Source of the DNA: JAQGMJ01 sp036271855
Lineage (GTDB): Bacteria > Pseudomonadota > Gammaproteobacteria > Burkholderiales > JAEUOS01
Assembly (NCBI GenBank): GCA_036271855.1
Contig: DATAZV010000480.1
Location: 1-26,995, forward strand
Reading direction: 5' to 3'
DNA: 26,995 nucleotides
In this document: one piece after another, positions 1 through 7,812 of the stretch
Layout: the number at the start of each line of letters is the position of its first letter
How positions within the stretch are numbered: position 1 is the stretch's first letter
Position numbers and translations under genes: made by a program
The notes under the pieces: model-generated
Database searches by the model: none
Seen by the model: the letters and a program-made list of their open reading frames with translations, nothing else
What the model was told of the DNA's origin: nothing

Positions 1-43
1 GGGTTGGCGAAGCGACACGAAGTGCGCGAAGACCGGGGGCGAG

Positions 44-1321
44 CTACATCGACTTGCCTGCCGGGTAATCAGGCTTCTTGTCGTTGCCTTCGATGAACGG
101 GCTCCAAGGCTGGGCCTTGATCGGCGCCGGGGTCTTCCACACCACGCTGAACTGGCCGTCGGCCTTGATCTCGCCGATGAACACCGGCTTGTGCAGATGG
201 TGGTTGCGCTTGTCCATTTCGACGGTGAAGCCGCAGGGCGCGGCGAAGGTCTGGCCGGCCATCGCGGCGATCACCTTGTCGGTATCGGTGCTCTTGGCCT
301 TTTCCACCGCCTGCTTCCACATGTTGATGCCGATGTAGGTCGCTTCCATCGGGTCGTTGGTCAGCGGCTTGTCGGCGGAAGAAAGCTTTTTCGCCTTGGC
401 GTAGGCGGCCCACTTCTTCTTGAACGCCTCGTTGGCCGGATTCTTCAGCGACATGAAGTAGTTCCACGCCGCCAGGTGGCCGACCAGGGGTTTGGTGTCG
501 ACGCCGCGCAGCTCTTCCTCGCCCACCGAGAAAGCCACCACCGGCACGTCGGTTGCCTTCAGGCCCTGGTTGCCCAGTTCCTTGTAGAAGGGCACGTTGG
601 AGTCGCCGTTGATGGTGGAAATCACGCAGGTCTTGCCGCCGCCGGCGAATTTCTTGATGTCGGCCACGATGGTCTGGTAATCGCTGTGGCCGAACGGGGT
701 GTACTTCTCGTCGATGTCCTTCTCCGCCACGCCCTTGGACTTGAGGAAGGCGCGCAGAATCTTGTTGGTGGTGCGCGGATACACATAATCGGTGCCCAGC
801 AGGATGAAACGCTTGGCGCCGCCGCCTTCCTTGCTCATCAGGTACTCGACCGCGGGAATCGCCTGCTGGTTCGGCGCCGCCCCGGTGTAGAACACGTTCT
901 TCGACAGCTCTTCACCCTCGTACTGCACCGGGTAGAACAGCAGGCCGTTCAATTCCTCGAACACCGGCAGCACCGACTTGCGCGACACCGAGGTCCAGCA
1001 GCCGAAGGTCACGGCCACCTTGTCCTGGCTGATCAGCTGGCGGCCCTTTTCGGCGAACAGCGGCCAGTTGGAGGCCGGGTCGACCACCACAGGCTCCAGC
1101 TTCTTGCCCATCACGCCGCCCTTGGCGTTGATTTCCTCGAAGGTCATCAGCGCGACATCCTTGAGTACCGTCTCCGAAATCGCCATCGTGCCCGACAGCG
1201 AATGGAGCACGCCGACCTTGATCGTATCGGCCGCGCGGGCCGTCGACATCAACCCCGCATTGGCGCCGGCCGCGGCCAGCGAACTCACGGCCACCTTCTT
1301 CAGAAACTGTCTACGTTGCAT
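44..1321 (-). CDS. urtA: Urea ABC transporter substrate-binding protein UrtA
   Basis: The 425-aa product should be the periplasmic urea-binding protein of the UrtABCDE ABC importer. It begins with a twin-arginine signal (RRQFLKK at residues 3-9, a hydrophobic run, then a probable cut after ARA near residue 30), so it is probably exported folded by Tat. The body has the type I periplasmic-binding fold of branched-chain amino acid/amide binding proteins. UrtA/FmdD hallmarks are visible, such as FGCWTSVSRKSVLPVFEE, the LLFYPVQYEGEE segment after it, and TDYVYPRTTNK. The ATG at 1321 is preceded by a good Shine-Dalgarno (AGAAGGGG). Length is normal for the family. The gene diverges from ureABC, and a sigma-54 promoter lies upstream. 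urtBCDE are expected beyond the left edge; the 43 bases at 1-43 hold no start of a further gene that I can see. Confidence 0.96.
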   Translation of the reverse strand: MQRRQFLKKVAVSSLAAAGANAGLMSTARAADTIKVGVLHSLSGTMAISETVLKDVALMTFEEINAKGGVMGKKLEPVVVDPASNWPLFAEKGRQLISQDKVAVTFGCWTSVSRKSVLPVFEELNGLLFYPVQYEGEELSKNVFYTGAAPNQQAIPAVEYLMSKEGGGAKRFILLGTDYVYPRTTNKILRAFLKSKGVAEKDIDEKYTPFGHSDYQTIVADIKKFAGGGKTCVISTINGDSNVPFYKELGNQGLKATDVPVVAFSVGEEELRGVDTKPLVGHLAAWNYFMSLKNPANEAFKKKWAAYAKAKKLSSADKPLTNDPMEATYIGINMWKQAVEKAKSTDTDKVIAAMAGQTFAAPCGFTVEMDKRNHHLHKPVFIGEIKADGQFSVVWKTPAPIKAQPWSPFIEGNDKKPDYPAGKSM

Positions 1322-1416
1322 TGATCGATCCCCTTCTCTATTGGCGTTTGTTGATGAGCTTTCCCCGACTCACCCGGTGCCGCGGAATACTCGCCCGCAT
1401 CGGACGAAGAGTGCAT

Positions 1417-1432
1417 TGCATGGGTCGTGCCA
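1417..1432 (-). promoter_or_regulatory. Sigma-54 (-24/-12) promoter of urtA
   Basis: On the minus strand the sequence TGGCACGACCCATGCA matches the sigma-54 consensus TGGCACG-N4-TTGCA with one mismatch. The invariant GG (1431-1430) and GC (1419-1418) are separated by exactly 10 bases. Transcription would start near 1406, giving a leader of about 85 nt before urtA. Sigma-54 control of urea uptake through NtrC is known in proteobacteria. The match is seen; activity is inferred. Confidence 0.8.
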
Positions 1433-1499
1433 GCGCACACGGCGGCGGGCCGCGGCGCGATTTGACCGGTGCGATTGTGGTTTCACCCGGCCAATGGGG

Positions 1500-1574
1500 T
1501 CACGAACCTGGTGCTTTTCCGCTTTCGGCAGCCTTGCTCGCACCAAACAAGAGCGTAAATCCGCTTTCTGGTGC
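1500..1574. promoter_or_regulatory. Candidate NtrC enhancer cluster (three sites)
   Basis: Three elements resemble the NtrC dyad GCACCA-N3-TGGTGC. They are at 1500-1514 (10 of 12 positions, one perfect half), 1540-1554 (9 of 12, one perfect half) and 1560-1574 (8 of 12, one perfect half). They lie about 95-170 bp upstream of the predicted sigma-54 start of urtA, the usual distance for an enhancer. Each has only one intact half-site, so binding strength is uncertain. They could also serve the divergent ureA. No gene is apparent in the rest of 1322-1780. Confidence 0.45.
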
Positions 1575-1715
1575 AATCTTGCATACCTAAAGTGATTTTC
1601 CTGCCTTTGTCATGAAAGCCTACCGCCCGATCCCGGGCGTTTCGCGCCGTGACAGGGCGCCGATCCGCCGCCCTGCAAAAGTGCGCATGCGCCCGCGACG
1701 CGGTGCGCACGGGTT

Positions 1716-1745
1716 TTGCATGAACCCCCGCGCATCGGCTAAGCT
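1716..1745 (+). promoter_or_regulatory. Possible sigma-70 promoter of ureA
   Basis: TTGCAT at 1716-1721 and TAAGCT at 1740-1745 are separated by 18 bases, and would start transcription about 30 nt before ureA. The -35 is a fair match. The -10 keeps only the first two positions and the last T. No strong Shine-Dalgarno is visible before the ureA ATG. This is the best candidate in the region, not a certain promoter. Confidence 0.35.
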
Positions 1746-1780
1746 GGGCGCCCTTTCCCCTACCCACCTCATATTTATAA

Positions 1781-2083
1781 ATGGAACTCTCTCCGCGCGA
1801 ACGCGACAAGCTGCTCATCTTCACAGCCGCCCTCCTGGCGGAGCGCCGCAAGGCGCGCGGACTCAAGCTCAACTACCCGGAAGCCGTGGCCCTGATCACC
1901 GCCGCGATCATGGAAGGCGCGCGCGACGGCAGGAGCGTGGCCGAATTGATGAGCGAGGGCACCCGCATCCTCGGCCGCGCCGACGTGATGGAAGGCGTGC
2001 CGGAAATGATTCCCGACATCCAGGTCGAAGCCACCTTCCCCGACGGCACCAAGCTGGTGACCGTGCACCACCCCATTCCCTAA
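1781..2083 (+). CDS. ureA: Urease subunit gamma
   Basis: This 100-aa protein is the small structural subunit of cytoplasmic nickel urease, which hydrolyses urea to ammonia and carbamate as a UreABC trimer of trimers. Family features are the N-terminal LSPRERDKLLIFTAALLAERR helix, the LNYPEAVALITAAIMEGARDG segment (about 30-50) and the C-terminal VTVHHPIP. The length equals the standard gamma subunit, so it is not the fused gamma-beta form of some other bacteria. ureB begins 9 bp after its stop, so the two are surely co-transcribed. The ATG lacks an obvious ribosome site but aligns with the usual family N-terminus. Confidence 0.97.
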   Translation: MELSPRERDKLLIFTAALLAERRKARGLKLNYPEAVALITAAIMEGARDGRSVAELMSEGTRILGRADVMEGVPEMIPDIQVEATFPDGTKLVTVHHPIP

Positions 2084-2092
2084 AGGCCCGCA

Positions 2093-2413
2093 ATGATTCC
2101 CGGAGAATTCGACATCCAGCCCGGCGAGATCGAGCTCAACGCCGGCCGCGCCACCAAAACCATCAAGGTCGCCAACACCGGTGACCGCCCGATCCAGGTC
2201 GGCTCGCACTTCCATTTCTACGAGACCAACCCCGGCCTGGCCTTCGACCGCGATAGCGCCTACGGCATGCGCCTGAACATCGCCGCCGGTACCGCCGTAC
2301 GCTTCGAGCCGGGCCAGGAACGCACCGTCGAGCTGGTGGCACTGGCCGGTGATCGAAAAGTCTACGGCTTCAATGCCAAAGTCATGGGCAAGCTAAAGAA
2401 AGTGAAGCAATGA
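2093..2413 (+). CDS. ureB: Urease subunit beta
   Basis: This 106-aa protein is the second structural subunit of cytoplasmic urease. It contains the family signatures MIPGE at the start, NTGDRPIQVGSHFHFYE (about 30-46) and the later FEPGQERTVELVALAGDRKVYGF (about 72-94). It has no catalytic residue of its own but is part of the (UreABC)3 assembly. Its stop overlaps the ureC start in an ATGA junction at 2410-2413, indicating translational coupling that helps keep subunit amounts equal. Length and sequence are ordinary for proteobacterial urease. Confidence 0.97.
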   Translation: MIPGEFDIQPGEIELNAGRATKTIKVANTGDRPIQVGSHFHFYETNPGLAFDRDSAYGMRLNIAAGTAVRFEPGQERTVELVALAGDRKVYGFNAKVMGKLKKVKQ

Positions 2414-4107
2414 AAATTTCCCGCGCCGCCTATGCGGAAATGTTCGGCCCCACCACCGGCGACAAGATCCGCCTGGCCGACACCGAACTATGGATCGAAA
2501 TCGAAAAGGACTACACCACTTACGGCGAGGAAGTGAAATTCGGTGGTGGCAAGGTGATCCGCGACGGCATGGGCCAGGGCCAGCGCGTGCATGCCGACGT
2601 GATGGATACCGTCATCACCAACGCCGTCATCCTCGACCACTGGGGCATCGTCAAGGCCGACATCGGGCTGAAAGAGGGGCGCATTTTCGGCATCGGCAAA
2701 GCGGGAAATCCCGACATTCAGCCCGATGTCACGATGGCGATTGGCGCCGCCACCGAAATCATCGCCGGTGAAGGCATGATCGTCACCGCCGGCGGCATCG
2801 ACACCCATATCCACTTCATCTGCCCGCAGCAGATCGACGAAGCCCTGATGAGTGGCGTGACGACCATGATTGGCGGAGGCACCGGCCCGGCGGTGGGCAC
2901 CGCCGCCACCACCTGCACCCCCGGCCCCTGGCATATCCACTCCATGCTCTCGGCCGCCGAAGCCTTTCCGATGAACCTGGGCTTTCTCGGCAAGGGCAAT
3001 GTCTCGCTGCCCCAGCCGCTGCGCGAGCAGGTCAACGCCGGCGTCATCGGCCTGAAACTGCACGAAGACTGGGGCACCACCCCTGCCGCCATCGACAACT
3101 GCCTCTCGGTCGCCGACGAGATGGACGTGCAGGTCGCCATCCACACGGACACCCTGAACGAAGGCGGCTTTCTCGAACATACGCTGGCCGCCTTCAAGGG
3201 CCGCGCCATCCACACCTTCCATACCGAGGGTGCGGGCGGCGGCCACGCGCCGGACATCATCGCCGCCATCGGCGAAGCCAATGTCCTGCCCTCCTCCACC
3301 AACCCGACCCGGCCCTACACCGTCAACACCCTCGACGAACACCTCGACATGCTGATGGTCTGCCACCACCTCGACCCGGCCATCGCGGAAGATATCGCCT
3401 TCGCCGAGTCGCGCATTCGCCGCGAGACCATCGCCGCCGAAGACATCCTGCACGACCTCGGCGCCATCTCGATGATGAGCTCCGACAGCCAGGCGATGGG
3501 GCGCATCGGCGAAGTCATCATGCGCACCTGGCAGACGGCGCACAAGATGAAGGTGCAGCGCGGCGCCCTGAAAGGCGACACGGCAAAGGCGGACAACCTG
3601 CGCGCCCGCCGCTACATCGCCAAGTACACCATCAACCCGGCCATCACTCACGGCATCAGCCACGTCGTCGGCTCGATCGAGGCCGGCAAGATCGCCGACC
3701 TGGTGCTGTGGAAGCCGATGTTCTTCGGCGTCAAGCCCTCGATGATCCTCAAGAGCGGCATGATCGCCGCCGCCCAGATGGGCGACCCGAATGCCTCCAT
3801 TCCCACCCCCCAACCGGTCTACGCCCGCCATATGTTCGGCTCTTACGGCAAAGCGCTCAAGACTTCGCTCACCTTCGTCTCGCAAGCCGCCATGGATGCC
3901 GGCATTGGCCAGATGCTCGGCCTGTCCAAAACGCTGATCCCGGTGAAGAACACCCGCGACATCCGCAAGAAAGACATGGTACTGAACGACTTCCAGCCTA
4001 AAATGGAGGTCGATCCCGAAACCTACGAAGTACGCGCCAATGGCGAGTTGCTGACCTGCGAGCCGGCGAAAGTGCTCCCCATGGCACAGCGCTACTTCCT
4101 ATTCTAA
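2410..4107 (+). CDS. ureC: Urease subunit alpha (catalytic, dinickel)
   Basis: This 565-aa protein is the catalytic subunit of urease and hydrolyses urea at a two-nickel centre in the cytoplasm. All expected active-site residues are visible. They are His133 and His135 (DTHIHF), Lys216 to be carbamylated (GVIGLKLHEDWG), His245 (AIHTDTLNEGG), His271 (HTEGAGGGHAPD), the flap Cys318 and catalytic His319 (MVCHH), and Asp359 (MMSSDSQAMGR). Numbering is one lower than in Klebsiella urease. The chain is complete and ends in the usual RYFLF. It starts inside the ureB stop codon and is followed 2 bp later by ureE. Activity would need the nickel chaperones encoded downstream, plus UreD, which is not in this window. 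Confidence 0.98.
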   Translation: MKISRAAYAEMFGPTTGDKIRLADTELWIEIEKDYTTYGEEVKFGGGKVIRDGMGQGQRVHADVMDTVITNAVILDHWGIVKADIGLKEGRIFGIGKAGNPDIQPDVTMAIGAATEIIAGEGMIVTAGGIDTHIHFICPQQIDEALMSGVTTMIGGGTGPAVGTAATTCTPGPWHIHSMLSAAEAFPMNLGFLGKGNVSLPQPLREQVNAGVIGLKLHEDWGTTPAAIDNCLSVADEMDVQVAIHTDTLNEGGFLEHTLAAFKGRAIHTFHTEGAGGGHAPDIIAAIGEANVLPSSTNPTRPYTVNTLDEHLDMLMVCHHLDPAIAEDIAFAESRIRRETIAAEDILHDLGAISMMSSDSQAMGRIGEVIMRTWQTAHKMKVQRGALKGDTAKADNLRARRYIAKYTINPAITHGISHVVGSIEAGKIADLVLWKPMFFGVKPSMILKSGMIAAAQMGDPNASIPTPQPVYARHMFGSYGKALKTSLTFVSQAAMDAGIGQMLGLSKTLIPVKNTRDIRKKDMVLNDFQPKMEVDPETYEVRANGELLTCEPAKVLPMAQRYFLF

Positions 4108-4109
4108 AT

Positions 4110-4820
4110 ATGCTGACCCTGAAAGACCTGGTTCCCGCGCCCGCGAAAGTCGACGCCGAACTCCACCTGCCCTACGAGCTGCGCGAAAAAAGCCGCCTCC
4201 GCGCCAAGCTTTCCACCGGCGAAGAAGCCGCGCTATTCCTGGTACGCGGCACCGTGCTGCACGGCGGCGATTGCCTGAAAGGCACCGCCGACGACGGCAC
4301 GGTAACAATCGTACGCATCGTCGCCGCCCCCGAAGCGGTGCACGTGATCGAATGCCACGATGCCGACGAGTTCGCCCGCTGCGCCTATCACCTCGGCAAC
4401 CGTCACACCATGGTGATGTTCCTGCCGCGCATGGAAGACGGCCACTACGTGCTGGCCATCCGTTCCGACAAGGTGCTGATGGACATGATCGAAGGCCTGG
4501 GCGCCCACGCCAGCGAGCAGATGCTGCCCTTCGAGCCGGAAGGCGGCGCCTACAGTGGGGGCGGCCACAAGCATGGGCATTCGCACGGGCACGAAGACCA
4601 TGATCATGGCCACGAGCATGCGCATGGTGACCACGATCACAAGCACGAGCATGAGCATGGGCACGACCACAAGCACGGCCATGACCATGCACATGACCAC
4701 GGCCACGCTCACCCCGCCCACGACCCCGACCTGCCCCACCCAGGCAGCCGCATGCCGGTGCACGAGCCGAAAATCCACCGCCCCGACCCGGCCAAATGGA
4801 CCGGCACCCAGGACAAGTAG
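4110..4820 (+). CDS. ureE: Urease accessory nickel metallochaperone UreE with long His-rich tail
   Basis: UreE delivers nickel to the urease activation complex. Residues 1 to about 140 form the UreE N-terminal and metal-binding domains, with the conserved HLGNRH stretch (His94, His99) and DGHY (His112), which match metal-site residues of Klebsiella UreE. The remainder is a low-complexity tail: residues 153-210 contain 26 histidines mixed with Asp, Glu, Gly and Lys, followed by an ordinary basic end (VHEPKIHRPDPAKW). The total of 236 aa is much longer than tail-less UreE (about 150-160 aa). The tail probably stores or buffers nickel. The gene starts 2 bp after ureC and its 3' end overlaps the longest form of ureF. 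Confidence 0.95.
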   Translation: MLTLKDLVPAPAKVDAELHLPYELREKSRLRAKLSTGEEAALFLVRGTVLHGGDCLKGTADDGTVTIVRIVAAPEAVHVIECHDADEFARCAYHLGNRHTMVMFLPRMEDGHYVLAIRSDKVLMDMIEGLGAHASEQMLPFEPEGGAYSGGGHKHGHSHGHEDHDHGHEHAHGDHDHKHEHEHGHDHKHGHDHAHDHGHAHPAHDPDLPHPGSRMPVHEPKIHRPDPAKWTGTQDK

Positions 4821-5554
4821 CACAGACCGTGAGCGACACGGCCAGCCATTTGCTGGCCCTGCGTCCACACGCCCTGCTGCGCCTGCTGCACCTGGCCAGC
4901 CCCAGCCTACCGGTCGGCGCCTATAGCTATTCGCAAGGCCTGGAGTCGGCGATCGACGCCGGTATCGTCAAGAACGAAGCCGATGCGCTAGCCTGGGTCG
5001 CCGACACCTTGCAACTCTCGGTCGCGCGCCTCGAAGCCCCGGTGTTCTGCCGCCTCTACGCCGCCTGGGCGAATGGCGACATGGACAAAATGCATCACTG
5101 GTCCGAATTCTTTCTCGCCTCGCGCGACACCGCCGAGTTTCGCGCCGAGACCGTGCAAATGGGTTACTCGCTGGGCAAGCTGCTCGCGGAGTTGTTGCCT
5201 GAACATGCACTAGCCCCGGCGCTCGCAGCCGCCTCCGGCACTGCCGGCGCGAAGAACCTGCCCTACCCCACCGCCATGGCCGCCGCCGGTGTGATGCTGG
5301 AAACGCCGCTGGAAGCCGCGCTGCACGCCTACCTCTTCTCGTGGGTGGAGAACCAGGTACTGGCTGCGCTCAAGGGCGTGCCCCTGGGGCAAATGGCCGG
5401 CCAGCGCATGCTGTTGAAACTCGAAGATGCGGTGGTGGAAGCCGCGCGCGTCGCCCTGCTGCTCGAAGATGACGACATTTCCAACTGGACCCCGGGCCTG
5501 TCGCTCCTGTCCATGCAACACGAAACCCAATACAGCCGGATTTTCCGGTCATAG
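4796..5554 (+). CDS. ureF: Urease accessory protein UreF
   Basis: UreF joins UreD and UreG in the complex that inserts nickel and bicarbonate into apo-urease, and helps gate the UreG GTPase. The all-helical family is recognised by LLHLASPSLPVGAYSYSQGLE (about 31-50), the central WSEFFLASRDTAEFRAETVQMG region, and the C-terminal AYLFSWVENQVLAALKGVPLGQ motif. The form given starts at the ATG at 4796, overlapping ureE by 25 bp, and is 252 aa. A GTG at 4829, in frame after the ureE stop, would give 241 aa (MSDTASHLLALRP) and is about equally likely. Neither start has a well-spaced Shine-Dalgarno. Confidence 0.94.
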   Translation: MDRHPGQVAQTVSDTASHLLALRPHALLRLLHLASPSLPVGAYSYSQGLESAIDAGIVKNEADALAWVADTLQLSVARLEAPVFCRLYAAWANGDMDKMHHWSEFFLASRDTAEFRAETVQMGYSLGKLLAELLPEHALAPALAAASGTAGAKNLPYPTAMAAAGVMLETPLEAALHAYLFSWVENQVLAALKGVPLGQMAGQRMLLKLEDAVVEAARVALLLEDDDISNWTPGLSLLSMQHETQYSRIFRS

Positions 5555-5566
5555 AAAGCAATCATC

Positions 5567-6196
5567 ATGAGCACTCAACCTCTTCGCGTCGGCATTGGTG
5601 GTCCAGTGGGCTCCGGCAAGACCGCCCTGTGCGAAGTCCTGTGCAAGCGCATGCGCGACAGTTACGACATGGGCGTGATCACCAACGACATCTATACCAA
5701 GGAGGATATGGAAATCCTTCTGCGCGCCGGGGCTCTCGCCCCCGAGCGCATCATGGGGGTGGAGACCGGCGGCTGCCCGCACACCGCGATCCGCGAAGAC
5801 GCCTCGATCAACCTCGAAGCCATCGCGCGCATGCAGGCCGACTTTCCCAACATGGACCTGATCCTGGTCGAATCCGGCGGAGACAATCTCGCCGCCACCT
5901 TCAGCCCCGAGCTGTCCGACCTCACCTTGTATGTGATCGATGTTGCCGGCGGCGAAAAGATTCCGCGCAAGGGCGGCCCCGGCATCACCCGCTCCGATTT
6001 GCTGATCATCAACAAGACCGACCTCGCCCCGCACGTCGGCGCCAACCTCGACATCATGGCCAGCGATGCGAAAAAGCAGCGCGGCGACCGGCCCTTCGTC
6101 TTCACCAATCTGCGCAAGGGCGAGGGCGTGGACGAGATCGTCGCCTTCATCCGCAGCCAGGGCCTGCTGGACGAAGCCCGCACGCAACGAAAATAA
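5567..6196 (+). CDS. ureG: Urease accessory GTPase UreG
   Basis: UreG is the SIMIBI-class GTPase whose GTP-dependent dimer carries nickel to urease. The 209-aa protein shows the P-loop GPVGSGKT (12-19), the switch-region motif NDIYTKED, the nickel-binding Cys70-Pro-His72 (GGCPHTAIRED), ESGGDNLAATF (Walker B region) and the guanine-specificity motif NKTD (149-152). All are intact. It lacks the His-rich N-terminal extension of some UreG proteins, in keeping with the His tail being on UreE here. It begins 12 bp after ureF and is followed 44 bp later by the nickel permease gene, so it is probably in the same transcript. Confidence 0.97.
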   Translation: MSTQPLRVGIGGPVGSGKTALCEVLCKRMRDSYDMGVITNDIYTKEDMEILLRAGALAPERIMGVETGGCPHTAIREDASINLEAIARMQADFPNMDLILVESGGDNLAATFSPELSDLTLYVIDVAGGEKIPRKGGPGITRSDLLIINKTDLAPHVGANLDIMASDAKKQRGDRPFVFTNLRKGEGVDEIVAFIRSQGLLDEARTQRK

Positions 6197-6240
6197 GAAC
6201 GCAACCGCGAACAACCAGGCAACCCATTAAAACACCGCCC

Positions 6241-7020
6241 ATGCTCGCCAGCCACTTGCTCTCGCTGATCGGCCTGACGTTCTTGCTAGGCCTGCGCCAC
6301 GGCATGGACCCCGACCACCTGGCGATGGTCGACAACCTGACGCGCTATAACGCCCAAGCTGCACCGCGCGTGGCGCGCTGGTGCGGCGCCTGGTTTTCCC
6401 TGGGGCACGGCGTGCTGGTAATGGGCGTGGCCGCCGGCCTGGCCCTGCTCTCCGGCGAACATGCGCTGCCGCACTGGCTGGAAGCTACCGGGCAACTGAT
6501 CTCCGCCAGCCTGCTGCTGGTGATCGGCCTGCTCAACCTGCGCCAGGCCGCCTCGACCCACGCGCATCCGCTGGCCTTGCGCGCTGGCCTGTTCACCCGC
6601 GCCGCGCGTGTCTCCCACCCGCTGCTGATCTCGATGATCGGCATGGCCTTCGCCATCTCGATGGATACCGTCAGCCAGGCGGCGGTGTTTTCGATGGCCG
6701 CCTCCGGCGAATTCGCCTGGGGCGTCGCCGCCCTGCTGGGGGCGATTTTCACCCTCGGCATGCTGGTGGCGGATGCCTTCGGCAGCTGGTGGTGCTACTC
6801 GGCTCTACAGGCTGCGCGCGGCCCGGCCTATGCGCGCGGGCTCACCCTGGCCATTGCGCTGCTCAGCCTGACTATTGCGGCATTGGGATTCGCACGGTTT
6901 TTCGCGCCGCAGGCGATGGAACACTACGAGGCCTACGGCCTGGCAATCGGCATTGCGGTGATGAGCCTGACGCTTGCCGCCGGCTTGCTGCCACGCATCG
7001 CTGCGCGCATGCGCGCCTGA
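6241..7020 (+). CDS. NiCoT-family nickel/cobalt permease
   Basis: The 259-aa integral membrane protein has about six or seven hydrophobic segments. Near its start is RHGMDPDHLAMVDN (residues 19-32), which contains the HX4DH signature (His20, Asp25, His26) that defines NiCoT nickel/cobalt transporters in their second helix. A later SMDTVSQAA segment (about 140-148) is also typical. It is shorter than classical HoxN/NixA (about 330-350 aa) and nearer in size to UreH-like permeases. It lies 44 bp after ureG on the same strand and very probably supplies nickel for urease. The ATG at 6241 is chosen because the family N-terminus starts there; the frame is open upstream only as a shadow of ureG. Cobalt transport cannot be excluded. 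Confidence 0.88.
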   Translation: MLASHLLSLIGLTFLLGLRHGMDPDHLAMVDNLTRYNAQAAPRVARWCGAWFSLGHGVLVMGVAAGLALLSGEHALPHWLEATGQLISASLLLVIGLLNLRQAASTHAHPLALRAGLFTRAARVSHPLLISMIGMAFAISMDTVSQAAVFSMAASGEFAWGVAALLGAIFTLGMLVADAFGSWWCYSALQAARGPAYARGLTLAIALLSLTIAALGFARFFAPQAMEHYEAYGLAIGIAVMSLTLAAGLLPRIAARMRA

Positions 7021-7033
7021 CGGCGCGCAGCCT

Positions 7034-7408
7034 TTACCAGATGCCGATGACGGTGGTGAATTCGCCCACCCGCCCGTCCTTGCGCGCGCTGACGCGGATT
7101 CTCGCGGGCACCAGGCTCTTGCCCTTGTACTCGGGATCGACGGAAAGATTGTCGATCCGCCCTTCGCTGAGATAGCGCCGCAAGGTTTCGTTCAGCCGCT
7201 CCTGTACCACCACCACCGCGGGCGGGACATAGGCCGTATTGGTTTCCGCGTCCTCGCCGCCCAGGGCCAGCGGGACCAGCAAGGTACGCTTGAGCTTGCC
7301 CGTATCGGACAAGGCCGCTGCCTTGGCCGGCGTGGTAACCGAGGAAAAGTCCGGGCGCGCGCTCACCGACGAAAGATGGGCGCGGGTTAGTTCAAAGAGG
7401 TTCTTCAT
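7034..7408 (-). CDS. Hypothetical protein, 124 aa
   Basis: I do not recognise this family. The product is soluble by appearance, with no signal peptide or membrane segment, and ends in a conserved-looking KSLVPARIRVSARKDGRVGEFTTVIGIW stretch after a helical YVPPAVVVVQERLNETLRRYL segment. It is credited as a real gene because its ATG is preceded by GGGAAG at good spacing, the reading frame fills the gap exactly, and it is convergent with the nickel permease, ending 13 bp from that gene's stop. No function is offered. A weak minus-strand -10-like TAAAAT lies at 7505-7510. Confidence 0.7.
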   Translation of the reverse strand: MKNLFELTRAHLSSVSARPDFSSVTTPAKAAALSDTGKLKRTLLVPLALGGEDAETNTAYVPPAVVVVQERLNETLRRYLSEGRIDNLSVDPEYKGKSLVPARIRVSARKDGRVGEFTTVIGIW

Positions 7409-7812
7409 GTTGCTTCCCTGGCTTTTTGGTGTTGTTGAGTGACTGCGGGTTGCGCTGATGGCGCCCCGCCCCGGGCAGATCGCGACACAAAAAGGCAGCT
7501 TTGTATTTTACCGGAATTGATGCCAATATCATACGCTTTATACGCCATTGTGGATGCGCAGGGCAGCAGAAAATTGGCATAAATCAACCACACTTGGTTG
7601 GCCGGTGAGCGTAAGCTTGGTGATCATCGCAACCCATCGGGCCAATCCAGACTGATGTCCAGCCTGCCCCTTACCCCGCTCTTTACGTGAGCTGCAAGCA
7701 CTGCGCCGCGCGCATGCCGCGTCAGGTACCTCAAGTTTGTTGGGGAGCGTGGCCGCGACCACACCCGTAGTTGCTCGCACGATGGTGGAAAAGCGCGAAA
7801 CGCGCAAAACGA

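Noticed and set aside
1568..1584. Plus-strand sigma-54-like element TGGTGC-AATC-TTGCAT that could serve ureA
   Set aside because: The GG and GC are 9 bases apart instead of the required 10, and it lies about 185 bp before ureA and overlaps an NtrC-like half-site. The minus-strand site at 1417-1432 is far better.
2488..3885. 465-codon open frame on the minus strand
   Set aside because: It is the antisense shadow of ureC, which has every active-site residue. Its product is low-complexity, rich in Gly, Asp, Val and His, and resembles no family.
4560..4710. Short tandem repeats that could suggest a CRISPR array or minisatellite
   Set aside because: They are in frame and encode the histidine-rich tail of UreE, with no regular repeat-spacer pattern.
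7003..7016. Perfect 14-bp palindrome GCGCGCATGCGCGC
   Set aside because: It lies inside the last codons of the nickel permease gene (Ala-Arg-Met-Arg) and is easily produced by GC-rich codons. There is no U-run to make it a terminator.
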